Origin: Natronocella acetinitrilica
GTDB taxonomy: Bacteria; Pseudomonadota; Gammaproteobacteria; Nitrococcales; Aquisalimonadaceae
DNA: 64,000 bases
Direction: 5' to 3'
Assembly: GCF_024170285.1 (NCBI RefSeq)
Contig: NZ_JALJXV010000007.1
Span: 124,001 to 188,000, forward strand
A program made the translations under genes and the position numbers. Below are positions 51,192-60,441 of this stretch, piece after piece. The notes under the pieces were generated by a model. It was not told the DNA's origin, searched no databases, and saw only the letters and a list, made by a program, of their open reading frames with translations. Position 1 is the stretch's first letter. Every line of letters starts with the position of its first letter.

Positions 51192-52166
51192 ATGACGGAC
51201 TTGCTGGATCAATCTGGTGCCGAGGGCTACCAACGATCGGATAACCATGGTGGTGGTTCAGTCCATCAACGCCCTGTAAAATCAAGGGCCAAGCAATCCA
51301 GCGGGGTTACAAGTAGTGAAGCGAAGCACAGCAATGATGGCAAAACCGACGAGAGACAGGGCACTGGCTCCAACGACGATTCAACCAGACTTTCTGTGTA
51401 CCTGATGGACGCAATTGAACGGCGGATCATCCCGGAACTGCTGCGCAGTCGTGTTGAAGACGGCATGCGCGGAGGGGCTGGTCACCCCTCCCCCCCGTCC
51501 ATCTCGAAGAAAGAAATCGACCGGCTGGCGGAGCTGTCCATCGCCCATGATGGTCGGGCCGCCTTTGATTTCGTCGATAGCTTTCGCGCCCGCGGCGTTG
51601 GTCTGAAGACCCTGTGCATGGACCTGCTTGCACCCGCCGCCCGTGAGCTAGGCAGGCACTGGTGCAATGACACGTGCAACTTCCTCGATGTCACCTGCGG
51701 TGTCAGCCGACTGCAGAGCATCCTTCACGAGCTCGGCAGCGCCGTGACCGCCGATCGATCACATGAGGCAACCCCGGGACGCGTATTGCTGCTCCCGGTG
51801 CCCGGCGAGCAGCACACTTTCGGCGTACAGATGGTGGCTGAATTCTTCCGCCGGGATGGATGGGATGTGTCCTGCGTCAACTTCACACATGGGCGCTCGG
51901 TAAGCGCGACAGTCGGGACCCGCTGGTTCGATGTTGTCGGGCTATCGTTGGCGTCGGAAACACTGATAGACTCATGCGCTGCCGAGATCTCCGCCATTCG
52001 CAAGGCCTCGATAAATCAGAACATTCAGGTAATGGTCGGCGGAGCGCTGGCAAGTCAACGGCAAGACATCCACTCACTGGTCAGCGCGGACGTGATCGCA
52101 ACCTCCTTTTCGGGAGCGGCTGCGGAGGTCTCGCATGCCGATATGTCTAGTGCGAAAGGTCACTAG
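51192..52166 (+). CDS. aerR: AerR/PpaA-type B12-binding antirepressor
   Basis: AerR binds cobalamin and modulates the PpsR/CrtJ repressor in response to light. After a low-complexity polar N-terminus (residues 1-65), a helical domain holds LGRHWCNDTCNFLDVTCG. The B12-binding domain follows: a lower-ligand-type motif EQHTFG (His208), the VVGLSLAS strand near residue 248 and MVGGAL near 281. The ATG at 51192 follows GACGGG. It is transcribed with ppsR and divergently from bchF, the conserved aerR-crtJ arrangement. Confidence 0.9.
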   Translation: MTDLLDQSGAEGYQRSDNHGGGSVHQRPVKSRAKQSSGVTSSEAKHSNDGKTDERQGTGSNDDSTRLSVYLMDAIERRIIPELLRSRVEDGMRGGAGHPSPPSISKKEIDRLAELSIAHDGRAAFDFVDSFRARGVGLKTLCMDLLAPAARELGRHWCNDTCNFLDVTCGVSRLQSILHELGSAVTADRSHEATPGRVLLLPVPGEQHTFGVQMVAEFFRRDGWDVSCVNFTHGRSVSATVGTRWFDVVGLSLASETLIDSCAAEISAIRKASINQNIQVMVGGALASQRQDIHSLVSADVIATSFSGAAAEVSHADMSSAKGH

Positions 52167-52221
52167 TCGGCGCCACTCGTCTCGCGAGGCAACGAATGCG
52201 TTGCCGGAGGACAGATAGATC

Positions 52222-53637
52222 GTGAAAACGCTCGAGGCCCCACAGGAATCCTTCAAGGGCCTGGACGCCGAGGAAGCCGCCCGCCTGATAGCGACCGCGG
52301 CTGACGTGGTGCTCGTACTTGATGAGCAGGGCCGCATCCTGGACAACGCATTTTCCGGGGATGAGGCCATTGGTGCGGACTGGCGTGGCAAGCAATGGGT
52401 AGACGTGGTCACCATTGAAAGCCGACCCAAGGTCGAGGCAATGCTCTCGTCGCCGAGTGACTCCCATGTCGCGCCACGCTGGCGACAGGTCAACCATCCG
52501 GTGCATCGCGCTCCGGATGTCCCGGTGGACTACTGCGCAATACGTATTGACGGCGACGGCCGCATCATCGCCATAGGGCGCAATCTACGCACCCTTGCGT
52601 CGCTGCAGCAGCGCGTCATCGAAGTGCAGCAATCCCTGGAGCGGGACTACTGGCAGTTACGGCAAACCGAAGCACGCTTCCGGCTGCTATTCCAGACCGC
52701 GCTGGAACCCGTCCTGGTTCTGGACGCGGCAAACCGGAAAATCATCGAGGCCAACCCGTCTGCCGACAAACTGCTGACGAGGCGCAATCGCGAACTGGTT
52801 GGGCAGAGTTTCCCGGACGGCTTCAACCCGGCGGGTCAGGAGGCCATCACCTCACTGCTGGATGGCGTCTGCAACACGGGGCGTTCCGATAGCGTTATCG
52901 CCCACCGGGCCGATGGCACGGCCTTCAGCGTGTCGGCAGCCTTGTTGCGACAGCAACTGGATGCGCTCCTCATTGTTCGCCTCGTCCCCCAGACCGCCGG
53001 CTCTGCAATGCTCGGAGCAGAGTTGCCGGAAACGAAGTTACGCCTGTTACAGCTCATGGAAAAGGCGCCGGACGCAGTGGTCGTCACCGACGCCCAAGGC
53101 GCCATACTCAGCGCAAACCGCATGTTTCTGGACCTGGCACAAATGCCTTCCGAAGAGGTCGTGCGGCGAGAATCACTGGGCCGGTGGCTGGGGCGCCACG
53201 GCGTGGATCTGGACGTTCTCCTGGCCAGCCTCCGCCAGCATGCGGTGATAAGGCTGTTTCCCACCACTCTGCGGGGAGAGCTTGGCTCCAGTGCGAAGGT
53301 AGAAGTCTCGGCAGTCTCGAGCGCAGGCAAGGATACCAACGCCAGCTACGGTTTCTTTGTGCGCCATGTCGACCATCGACCCACAGGCGAAAGCGAACCG
53401 GAGATGGATCAGCCGCGCTCCATGGAACAGATGACCCAGCTTGTGGGCCAGGTTCCACTCAAGGAACTGGTTCGGGAGTCAACCGACCTGATCGAGAAGC
53501 TGTGCATCGAGGCTGCACTTCAGCTGACCGGAGACAACCGGGCCTCTGCGGCCGAACTGCTCGGACTCAGTCGCCAGAGCCTGTACGTCAAGCTGCGTAG
53601 ACACGGCTTGATGGACGGCGATTCGGGCGAGCTTTAG
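52222..53637 (+). CDS. ppsR: Photosynthesis repressor PpsR/CrtJ
   Basis: PpsR represses bch, crt and puc genes under oxygen by binding TGT-N12-ACA. The 471-residue protein has an N-terminal PAS-like domain (about 15-120), a helical Q-linker (about 125-155), PAS1 (155-255), PAS2 (275-385) and a C-terminal Fis-type HTH (425-465, NRASAAELLGLSRQSLYVKL). Cys428 just before the HTH corresponds in position to the redox cysteine of CrtJ; I see no cysteine around residue 250 where the second one lies in Rhodobacter. Start GTG at 52222 with GGAGG upstream. It is 55 bases after aerR. Confidence 0.93.
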   Translation: MKTLEAPQESFKGLDAEEAARLIATAADVVLVLDEQGRILDNAFSGDEAIGADWRGKQWVDVVTIESRPKVEAMLSSPSDSHVAPRWRQVNHPVHRAPDVPVDYCAIRIDGDGRIIAIGRNLRTLASLQQRVIEVQQSLERDYWQLRQTEARFRLLFQTALEPVLVLDAANRKIIEANPSADKLLTRRNRELVGQSFPDGFNPAGQEAITSLLDGVCNTGRSDSVIAHRADGTAFSVSAALLRQQLDALLIVRLVPQTAGSAMLGAELPETKLRLLQLMEKAPDAVVVTDAQGAILSANRMFLDLAQMPSEEVVRRESLGRWLGRHGVDLDVLLASLRQHAVIRLFPTTLRGELGSSAKVEVSAVSSAGKDTNASYGFFVRHVDHRPTGESEPEMDQPRSMEQMTQLVGQVPLKELVRESTDLIEKLCIEAALQLTGDNRASAAELLGLSRQSLYVKLRRHGLMDGDSGEL

Positions 53638-53819
53638 GGGAGCGCTGCCATCATCGGCCTCGGGCCCGGGATGGAAGATTGGCATCGAGTCTGTTATAAA
53701 TTTGTGGGGATCAAATAACGATGACGAGCAGCACAAGAGTCACAAATCAGATGACAAAGACACCATAAACTAATGAGAAGTCGCCGTATTTTTAAAGCGC
53801 GACACGGAGGAGGCACGCA

Positions 53820-54773
53820 ATGACAGACCTGACTGAGGGTCCGGGGCTCCGGGATTCAGCAGACGAAGAAAACGAGCGTAGAGGGCACACTCACCTCCAG
53901 GCGCCTCCCACCGGACACGATCACTCGCAGATCCTCAGAAAAGATTCAGGTGACGCTCGCGCTCCGCCATCGATGCGCGGCGACAAATCGGCTTCAGCCA
54001 TCAACAAGAGATCCGAGCAACTGCTTCGCACGATCGCTCGCGAAGTACTGCCGCAAATGATTGCCTCTCACAACGTTGGTGCGAAGGTACCTCCCCCCGC
54101 CCCGCCGGCCGTCGAACTGAATATCACGGCAGCCGAACAGCTGGCTGACCTATCACTGTCCCAGCCGAATGCGTCCGTGCAGGCCTACGTGCATGGGTTC
54201 GAAAAGGCCGGCTACTCCATGGACGCCATCTGCCTCGGACTGCTCACCCCGGCTGCGCAACGCCTGGGGCAACTCTGGAAAGAGGATCGGTGCTCGTTCC
54301 TGGACGTCACGGTCGGCCTAGGCAAACTGCAGCAGGTGCTCTCGGGCATCGGCATGCGCAGCCCGGACAACGGGCCACAGGGAACGCGCCGACGCGCCCT
54401 GCTGGCAACAAGTTCCGGCGAAGATCACACCTTCGGGGTACAAATGGCAGCCGAGTTCTTCCGCCGGGATGGCTGGGCCGTCGTTAGGGGCAGCGGTGGC
54501 CGGTCAGAATTGGCTGCCGCCTGTCGACGTTACAGCTTTGATCTGGTCGGGCTCTCTGCGGGGACCGAGCAGACCATCGACATACTCACCCGGGACATTC
54601 GCGCCATCCGCAAGGCGTCCTGCAACCGCTTCGTTGTCGTCATGGTAGGCGGAGCACTGTTCGACCGGCACCCCGAGCTGGTTCCCATGGTCGGCGCTGA
54701 CGCCATGGCGCGAAACGGATGTGATGCGCCTGGCAGGGCGCGACAACTGGTGGCTCTTGCTGCTGAAGCCTGA
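53820..54773 (+). CDS. Second AerR/PpaA-type B12-binding regulator
   Basis: This 317-residue paralog of the AerR at 51192 has the same layout: polar His-rich N-terminus (1-60), a helical domain with LGQLWKEDRCSFLDVTVG, and a B12-binding domain with EDHTFG (His203), DLVGLSAGTE and MVGGAL. The ATG at 53820 follows a strong GGAGGAGG. The 182-base gap after ppsR is AT-richer than its surroundings, so it probably has its own promoter; a weak TGT-N12-ACG match is at 53703-53720. Having AerR-type genes on both sides of ppsR is unusual. Confidence 0.85.
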   Translation: MTDLTEGPGLRDSADEENERRGHTHLQAPPTGHDHSQILRKDSGDARAPPSMRGDKSASAINKRSEQLLRTIAREVLPQMIASHNVGAKVPPPAPPAVELNITAAEQLADLSLSQPNASVQAYVHGFEKAGYSMDAICLGLLTPAAQRLGQLWKEDRCSFLDVTVGLGKLQQVLSGIGMRSPDNGPQGTRRRALLATSSGEDHTFGVQMAAEFFRRDGWAVVRGSGGRSELAAACRRYSFDLVGLSAGTEQTIDILTRDIRAIRKASCNRFVVVMVGGALFDRHPELVPMVGADAMARNGCDAPGRARQLVALAAEA

Positions 54774-56070
54774 ATCTGGCGAGCAGCGTGTAACGACCGA
54801 TCCGGCAGCGCCATTTGCGGGCGCGGCCGGAGCAGCCGAGTGGCCGCCTGCGAGAGACCTCTGCACAGACTGCGGCATTTCACGCACGGAAGATCCCCGC
54901 GCCTGTGGGCGCGCCTGCCAGTTCATCAAACCGGACTACCCTGGCCTCGAGCATGCGGTGCATGGCCGCGCGCGGAACCCCGACATCGCCGACGAACGTT
55001 TTTTTGGCCCTTACCAACGCATGTACCGGGCCCGGCTGGTTCCCGGCCTTGCAGGCGCGCAATGGTCGGGAATTACGACTCGTATCGCCGAGCGCTTGCT
55101 CACGACGGGTGTGGTGGATGCGGTACTCACCGTCCGGCCGGACGCCACCGACCGCTGGAAACCCGTCCCCGTGCTGGTCACTGATGCAGCCGACCTGGCT
55201 GGCTGCCGAGGCATGCGCATGGGCTACGCACCACTGCTGTCCCTGCTGGAGCCCGCCCGTCGCCAGGGTATCAAGCGGCTCGCCGTGATCGGCATCCCCT
55301 GCCAGGTCTACGCGCTGCGGGCGCTGGAGAAGGAACTTGGCTTTGAGCGCCTCTACGTCATTGGAACGCCCTGCTCCGACAACACCACCACCGCCAATTT
55401 TCACCGTTTCCTCGAGTTGTTGTCGGACGAGCCAGAACAGATCACTTACCTGGAGTTTCGAGCGGACTACCGGGTCGAACTTCGGTTCGAGGATGGCAGC
55501 GTGCGGGAAATCCCGTTTCTCGACTTGCCCATCTCCCGTTTGCCACCCGACTTTTTTCCACTGACCTGCCGCACCTGTGTGGACTATAGCAATGTCCTGT
55601 CCGATATCACCGTGGGCTACATGGGTGGCGAGGGTGACCAGTGGCTGATCGTGCGCAACGAGCGCGGACAAGCCCTGCTGGATCTGCTAGGTGAGGAGGT
55701 CCAACTCCGGGAACCCGGCAGTGCGGGCCGCCGCGCGGGCTCGGTGAAAGGCTTTCTGGCGAATGTGGAGCGCGCCGCCGGCGGCTTGCCGCTACGCCGA
55801 ATGCCGGACTGGCTACGGCCAGTCGTGTCCTGGCTGATGCCGCGCATCGGCCCCCGCGGCCTTGAGTTCGCCCGGGCTCGCATCGAAATGAAAGCTATCG
55901 AAACGGTGATCCACCTGCGTCGCGAGCGTCCCCGCAGACTGCGCTCCATGATTCCCGACCATGTCTGGAACCTGGTCACCCCGTATGGCCTGCAGCCAGA
56001 ACCGGGGGAACAACGCACATCGACACGCATGGCCTCGCCACCTGTGGCTCCAGAGCGCCCCCGCGACTAA
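54724..56070 (+). CDS. bciB: Ferredoxin-dependent divinyl (proto)chlorophyllide 8-vinyl reductase
   Basis: BciB reduces the C8-vinyl group using FAD and [4Fe-4S] clusters and ferredoxin. The 448-residue protein is FrhB-like: LCTDCGISRTEDPRACGRAC near residue 45 gives cluster cysteines, and GIPCQVYALRALE and FFPLTCRTCVDYSN follow. It overlaps the end of the second aerR by 50 bases; GTG 54721, ATG 54724 and TTG 54757 are all possible starts. Its C-terminal 90 residues are basic. It ends about 107 bases before the acsF partner gene. Confidence 0.9.
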   Translation: MRLAGRDNWWLLLLKPESGEQRVTTDPAAPFAGAAGAAEWPPARDLCTDCGISRTEDPRACGRACQFIKPDYPGLEHAVHGRARNPDIADERFFGPYQRMYRARLVPGLAGAQWSGITTRIAERLLTTGVVDAVLTVRPDATDRWKPVPVLVTDAADLAGCRGMRMGYAPLLSLLEPARRQGIKRLAVIGIPCQVYALRALEKELGFERLYVIGTPCSDNTTTANFHRFLELLSDEPEQITYLEFRADYRVELRFEDGSVREIPFLDLPISRLPPDFFPLTCRTCVDYSNVLSDITVGYMGGEGDQWLIVRNERGQALLDLLGEEVQLREPGSAGRRAGSVKGFLANVERAAGGLPLRRMPDWLRPVVSWLMPRIGPRGLEFARARIEMKAIETVIHLRRERPRRLRSMIPDHVWNLVTPYGLQPEPGEQRTSTRMASPPVAPERPRD

Positions 56071-56130
56071 CCCGGCTCCACCAATCGACACTAGGCAACA
56101 GAGCGAGTGTCAACTATACTTGTCACAAGG

Positions 56131-56148
56131 TGTCTAATTATTCAGACA
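56131..56148. promoter_or_regulatory. PpsR/CrtJ-type palindrome upstream of the acsF operon
   Basis: TGTCTAATTATTCAGACA is a perfect TGT-N12-ACA match 29 bases before the small gene. A 5-of-6 match (TGT-N12-TCA) lies at 56108-56125. A TATACT at 56115-56120 could be a -10 box, but no convincing -35 is seen. Confidence 0.6.
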
Positions 56149-56177
56149 CTCGTGCCGATGGCCGACGCGAGGCAAGT

Positions 56178-56480
56178 ATGTTCGAGAAATGGGTCCTAAA
56201 GCGTTATTCCTTCGACGTTCCCTGCACAGTCGAAATTGAACACACCAATGAGTATCTCAAGGCTCACGTCGATCTTGGCGGTGTCGAGGTCGGCCCTGGT
56301 GACCAGGTGCAGGTTCATGATGCACCCACGGATGTCCGCTTCGGCGAGCGCGTGTTCTGCCACCGCCGGGCCACAGTTACGCGCGGAGGTCTGGCAGACC
56401 GGGTCTGGGCGCGGGTGGCGGCCACCGGTGAACTCAACGAACTCTACGACCTGAGCTTTTCTTCCCGGAGGCAGCTATGA
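56178..56480 (+). CDS. Small conserved-looking protein coupled to acsF; candidate BciE-type cyclase subunit
   Basis: The 100-residue soluble protein begins [20 protein letters not shown] and is rich in beta-strand-forming residues. I see no membrane span or cofactor motif. ATG 56178 follows GAGG; its stop overlaps acsF (ATGA), so translation is coupled. In Rubrivivax the oxygen-dependent cyclase needs AcsF plus a small second subunit, BciE; the position makes this gene a good candidate, but I cannot confirm sequence homology by eye. The alternative is an unrelated AcsF accessory protein. Confidence 0.65.
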   Translation: MFEKWVLKRYSFDVPCTVEIEHTNEYLKAHVDLGGVEVGPGDQVQVHDAPTDVRFGERVFCHRRATVTRGGLADRVWARVAATGELNELYDLSFSSRRQL

Positions 56481-57541
56481 GCGCGACAGCTGAGTATATC
56501 GGCCACTCCATTACCACGCAGCGAGCACAGGAAGACACCGTACTCAGCCCGCATTTCTATACCACCGACTTCGAGGCCATGGACAAGCTCGACGTCGAGC
56601 CTGTTCGTCAGGAGTGGGATCAGCTGATCCAGGAACTACGCAACGACGAGAACAAGGGCCACTTTCTGCGGGATGCGAGCTTCACGTCCCAGATCACCGA
56701 CCTGCCTCCGGAACTGCGCAAGGAATTCGTCGACTTCCTGGTGAGCTCAGTGACTTCGGAGTTCTCGGGCTGTGTGCTGTACGCGGAGATCAAGAAGCGA
56801 GTCAGCAACCCCGACATCAAGGAACTGTTCACCCACATGAGTCGCGACGAGGCCCGACACGCGGGTTTCATCAATGACTCACTGAAGGATTTCGGCCTCG
56901 GCGTCGACCTGGGCTTTCTGACCAAGGCGAAGAAGTACAAGTACTTTCAGCCGAAATTCATCTTCTACGCTGTCTACCTCTCGGAGAAGATCGGCTACGC
57001 GCGCTATATCACCATCTTCCGTCAACTGGAAAAGCGCCCGGAACTGCGCTTCCACCCCATATTCCAGCGGTTCGAGAAATGGTGTAACGACGAGTTCCGT
57101 CACGGCGAGGCATTCGCGCTGCTGATGCGCTCCGATCCCAAGCTGCTCTCCGGCATGAATCGCCTGTGGATCCGTTTCTTCCTGTTGGCTGTCTACGGCA
57201 CGATGTACGTGCGTGATCATGCACGGCCGGCCTTCCACAAGGCACTGGACATGGACCCAACGGAGTACGACTACACGGTTTTCGAGATCACTAATGAGAT
57301 CTCGAAACAGGTCTTCCCCATCACCCTGAATCTCGAAGATCCACGATTCCGCGCCGGAATGAAACGTCTTGCCTGGATCACCGATCGGGCAGCAGAGGCC
57401 AAAGTTCGCGGTGGTATACTGGGCGGCTTGCAAAGGGCCTGCCTGGGCGTGGCTGCGGCAGGCGTCTTTGCCCGGATGTATCTGCTACCGGTCAAACGCA
57501 ATCCGTTGCCGGACCAGGCCAGAACAGCGCCAGTCTGGTAG
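56477..57541 (+). CDS. acsF: Mg-protoporphyrin IX monomethyl ester (oxidative) cyclase
   Basis: AcsF forms the isocyclic ring E using oxygen. The 354-residue protein is a membrane-associated diiron enzyme: iron ligands lie in [24 protein letters not shown] and the second DEFRHGEA (about residues 95, 117 and 213). With no bchE in the window, this oxygen-dependent route is the one encoded here. It is coupled to the small gene upstream and is followed by a hairpin. Confidence 0.97.
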   Translation: MSATAEYIGHSITTQRAQEDTVLSPHFYTTDFEAMDKLDVEPVRQEWDQLIQELRNDENKGHFLRDASFTSQITDLPPELRKEFVDFLVSSVTSEFSGCVLYAEIKKRVSNPDIKELFTHMSRDEARHAGFINDSLKDFGLGVDLGFLTKAKKYKYFQPKFIFYAVYLSEKIGYARYITIFRQLEKRPELRFHPIFQRFEKWCNDEFRHGEAFALLMRSDPKLLSGMNRLWIRFFLLAVYGTMYVRDHARPAFHKALDMDPTEYDYTVFEITNEISKQVFPITLNLEDPRFRAGMKRLAWITDRAAEAKVRGGILGGLQRACLGVAAAGVFARMYLLPVKRNPLPDQARTAPVW

Positions 57542-57579
57542 GCCCTGCATTTGGGGCTCACAGCCTCCGGGAACTCAGC

Positions 57580-57609
57580 GAAGCGCTGGCGCATTTGCGC
57601 CGGCGCTTC
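57580..57609 (+). terminator. Hairpin after acsF
   Basis: GAAGCGCTGGCGCA-TT-TGCGCCGGCGCTTC (57580-57609) forms a stem of about 13 bp with one G-U pair. It lies 38 bases past the acsF stop in the 206-base gap before crtY. No strong T-run follows. Confidence 0.6.
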
Positions 57610-57618
57610 TTGGTTGGA

Positions 57619-57645
57619 GAACTTTCCAACGATGCGGACGTCCTA
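57619..57645 (+). promoter_or_regulatory. Possible ECF-sigma-type promoter of crtY-crtI-crtB
   Basis: GAACTT (57619-57624), 15 bases, then GTCCTA (57640-57645) resembles RpoE/ECF promoters (GGAACTT-N15-16-GTC). No TGT-N12-ACA site is seen in this gap, unlike the other pigment promoters. The match is tentative. Confidence 0.3.
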
Positions 57646-57747
57646 GGTAGCACTGAATCAAATCTGACGCTCGCGTTGGCCTCGCATCGTTGAGAATGCG
57701 ATCATTGCCGTATCCCGGCGCAGCACAGGACGACCTTCTCGGGGCCC

Positions 57748-58920
57748 ATGAAACCGGATCTCATTCTTGTCGGCGGCGGTCTTGCCAACTGCCTGATTGC
57801 CTGGCGACTGCGTCAGCGCTCCCCAGATGCACGGATCCTGATCCTCGAACGGGAACCGGCCTTGGCGGGCAACCACACCTGGTGTTTTCACGACACCGAC
57901 CTCACTACCGCGCAGAACCAGTGGCTTTCGCCGCTGATCGTTCACCGCTGGCCGGATCATGAAGTGCGTTTCCCGACCTACAGCCGTATTCTCGGCGGGG
58001 GCTACCAGGCCCTGACCTCGGACCATCTGCGCGAGCAGATGGTCGAGCGCCAGGTGGCAGAGTTTCGATTAGGCGAGGCTGTGGTGGATATTCAGCCGGA
58101 TTCCGTGGAACTCGCCTCCGGCGAGCGTCTGCAGGCCAGCACGGTTATCGATGGTCGCGGGCAACGCGGCAGCAACCATCTGGTCATGGGATTCCAGAAG
58201 TTCGTCGGTCAGGAGCTGCGCTGCCGGGAACCCCACGGATTTCAACGCCCCGTCATCATGGATGCGACAGTCTCGCAGCAGGACGGTTATCGGTTCGTTT
58301 ACATTCTGCCCTTCGACAGTCATCGCCTCCTGATAGAGGACACCCGATACAGTGATGGTGGCGACTTGTCCCTGACCGCGTTCCGCGATGCCATCGCCGA
58401 CTACGCGGCCTCCCATGGCCTGTTGGTGGATGAATGCTTGCGCGAAGAACAGGGCGTTCTGCCGATACTGCTCGCCGGCGACCTGGATGCCTTCTGGGCG
58501 GAGGCCTCGCCGGATGTTCCCCGAAGTGGGCTCGCCGCAGGACTGTTCCACCCCACCACCGGCTACTCCCTACCGGAGGCAGTCCGCCTGGCAGACGCCA
58601 TCGCCGAGATTGGCGTCGATTCCCCTCAGCGCGTCGCCGAGTTGAGCTGGAAACACGCCTGCTCTGTCTGGCGGCGGGGGCGGGTTTTCCGGCTGGTCAA
58701 TCGCATGCTGTTCCGGGCGGGCAAACCTGAACTCCGCTATCGCGTCCTGGAGCGTTTCTATTCGCTACGGGCACCACTGATCACCCGGTTTTATGCCGGC
58801 TCGCTGACTCTGCCGGACAAGGCCCGGCTGTTGGTCGGTAAACCGCCGGTCCCATTTTTCTCTGCCCTCGGCTGCATATCCGATCGGGCGCTGTATCGAC
58901 GAGAGGCAGGATCCGCATGA
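57748..58920 (+). CDS. crtY: Lycopene beta-cyclase
   Basis: CrtY cyclises both ends of lycopene to beta-carotene. The 390-residue flavoprotein has the N-terminal VGGGLANCLIAWRLRQRSPD motif and the family block GNHTWCFHDTDL near residue 41, plus FHPTTGYSLPEAVRLAD near residue 268. This is unexpected next to the acyclic-route genes crtCDF. The start ATG at 57748 gives a normal length; the stop overlaps crtI (ATGA). Confidence 0.93.
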   Translation: MKPDLILVGGGLANCLIAWRLRQRSPDARILILEREPALAGNHTWCFHDTDLTTAQNQWLSPLIVHRWPDHEVRFPTYSRILGGGYQALTSDHLREQMVERQVAEFRLGEAVVDIQPDSVELASGERLQASTVIDGRGQRGSNHLVMGFQKFVGQELRCREPHGFQRPVIMDATVSQQDGYRFVYILPFDSHRLLIEDTRYSDGGDLSLTAFRDAIADYAASHGLLVDECLREEQGVLPILLAGDLDAFWAEASPDVPRSGLAAGLFHPTTGYSLPEAVRLADAIAEIGVDSPQRVAELSWKHACSVWRRGRVFRLVNRMLFRAGKPELRYRVLERFYSLRAPLITRFYAGSLTLPDKARLLVGKPPVPFFSALGCISDRALYRREAGSA

Positions 58921-60422
58921 GCGAACAACCCCGGGCGGCCGTTATTGGCTCCGGCTTTGGCGGCCTGGCGCTGGCTATCCGGCTACAGGCAAACGGCTAC
59001 CAGACCACGCTGCTCGAGAAGCGAGACAAACCGGGCGGTCGCGCTTACGTCTACGAGGACCAGGGGTTTACCTTTGATGGCGGCCCCACGGTAATCACCG
59101 ATCCGACGGCGCTGGAAGAGTTGTTCACCCAGGCGGGTCGGCAGATGCGTGACTACGTCGAGCTGCTGCCCGTGGATCCCATGTACAGACTGTGCTGGGA
59201 GAATGGCGACGTCTTCGACTACACCAACGATCAGGAACGCCTGGAGCGACAGATTCGGGAGATGAACCCCGACGACGTGGCCGGTTATCGTGAGTTCCTG
59301 CAGTTTTCCCGTGACGTGTTCGCCGAGGGTTATCTCAAGCTGGGCTCGGTGCCGTTTCTCGACTTTCGCAGCATGCTGCGTGTGGCTCCGCAACTGGTCA
59401 GGCTCAAGGCCTACAGAAGTGTCTACAGCATCGTTTCTCGCTACATCCGCAACGAGCATCTGCGCCAGGCATTCTCGTTCCATCCGCTTCTGGTGGGGGG
59501 CAATCCGTTCAAGACATCCTCCATTTACGCGTTGATTCATGCCCTGGAACGGGAATGGGGTGTGTGGTTTCCCCGGGGCGGAACCGGAGCACTCATACAG
59601 GCACTGGTTCGTCTCTTTGAGGATCTGGGCGGCGAGTTCCGCCTGAACGCCGAGGTGGATGAAATCCTGGTGACGGATGGGCGGGTAAAGGGCCTGCGCA
59701 CCGCAGACGGCTGGTCCGCCGAGTTCGATGCCGTCGCCAGCAATGCGGATGTCATGCATACCTACCGCCACATGCTGCGCGGCAGCGAGCGGGGCCCGAA
59801 GGAAGCCCGGCGCCTGGCACGCATGCGCTACAGCATGTCGCTGTTCGTGATCTACTTCGGCCTCAATCGCACCTATCCGGACCTGCAGCACCATATGGTC
59901 TTGTTCGGGCCACGTTACCGTGGTCTGATCAATGAAATCTTCAATGGCCCCGAGTTGGCTGATGACTTCTCGCTTTATCTGCACGCGCCCACGGTTACCG
60001 ACCCCTCCCTTGCCCCGGAAGGGTGCAGCACCTACTACGTACTCTCGCCGGTGCCCCACCTCGGCCGGGCGAATATCGACTGGGAAGTTGAGGGTCCCAA
60101 GTACGCAGACCGGATTCTCGACTACCTCGGTGAACACTACCTGCCCGGGTTACGCGATCACCTGGTCACCATGCGCCTGCTGACACCCGCCGGGTTCCGG
60201 GATGATCTCAATTCGCACCTGGGCTCGGCATTCTCGGTGGAACCTGTCTTGCAGCAGAGCGCCTGGTTCAGGCCCCACAACCGGGACGACCGCTTGTCGA
60301 ATCTCTATCTGGTGGGGGCCGGCACCCACCCCGGGGCAGGCATACCGGGAGTCGTGGGATCCGCCAAGGCAACGGCCGGGCTGATGCTTGCGGATGCCGG
60401 GCTTACGCGACGTACCGCCTAG
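58917..60422 (+). CDS. crtI: Phytoene desaturase
   Basis: CrtI converts phytoene to lycopene (four desaturations) or neurosporene (three). The 501-residue protein has VIGSGFGGLALAIRLQANGY near residue 10 and the C-terminal LYLVGAGTHPGAGIPGVVGSAKATA signature. It provides lycopene for both CrtY and CrtC. It overlaps crtY by 4 bases and is followed by crtB. Confidence 0.96.
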   Translation: MSEQPRAAVIGSGFGGLALAIRLQANGYQTTLLEKRDKPGGRAYVYEDQGFTFDGGPTVITDPTALEELFTQAGRQMRDYVELLPVDPMYRLCWENGDVFDYTNDQERLERQIREMNPDDVAGYREFLQFSRDVFAEGYLKLGSVPFLDFRSMLRVAPQLVRLKAYRSVYSIVSRYIRNEHLRQAFSFHPLLVGGNPFKTSSIYALIHALEREWGVWFPRGGTGALIQALVRLFEDLGGEFRLNAEVDEILVTDGRVKGLRTADGWSAEFDAVASNADVMHTYRHMLRGSERGPKEARRLARMRYSMSLFVIYFGLNRTYPDLQHHMVLFGPRYRGLINEIFNGPELADDFSLYLHAPTVTDPSLAPEGCSTYYVLSPVPHLGRANIDWEVEGPKYADRILDYLGEHYLPGLRDHLVTMRLLTPAGFRDDLNSHLGSAFSVEPVLQQSAWFRPHNRDDRLSNLYLVGAGTHPGAGIPGVVGSAKATAGLMLADAGLTRRTA

Positions 60423-60441
60423 TCGTCGGAGTCTGCACCGT

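Noticed and set aside
53703-53720. TGT-N12-ACG in front of the second aerR as a PpsR operator
   Set aside because: Only one mismatched copy, with no partner at 8 bp and no clear promoter overlap; too weak to list as a site.
54724-56070. Calling the FrhB-like gene a coenzyme F420 hydrogenase subunit
   Set aside because: The cysteine pattern and the place beside acsF and ppsR fit BciB; no hydrogenase genes are present.
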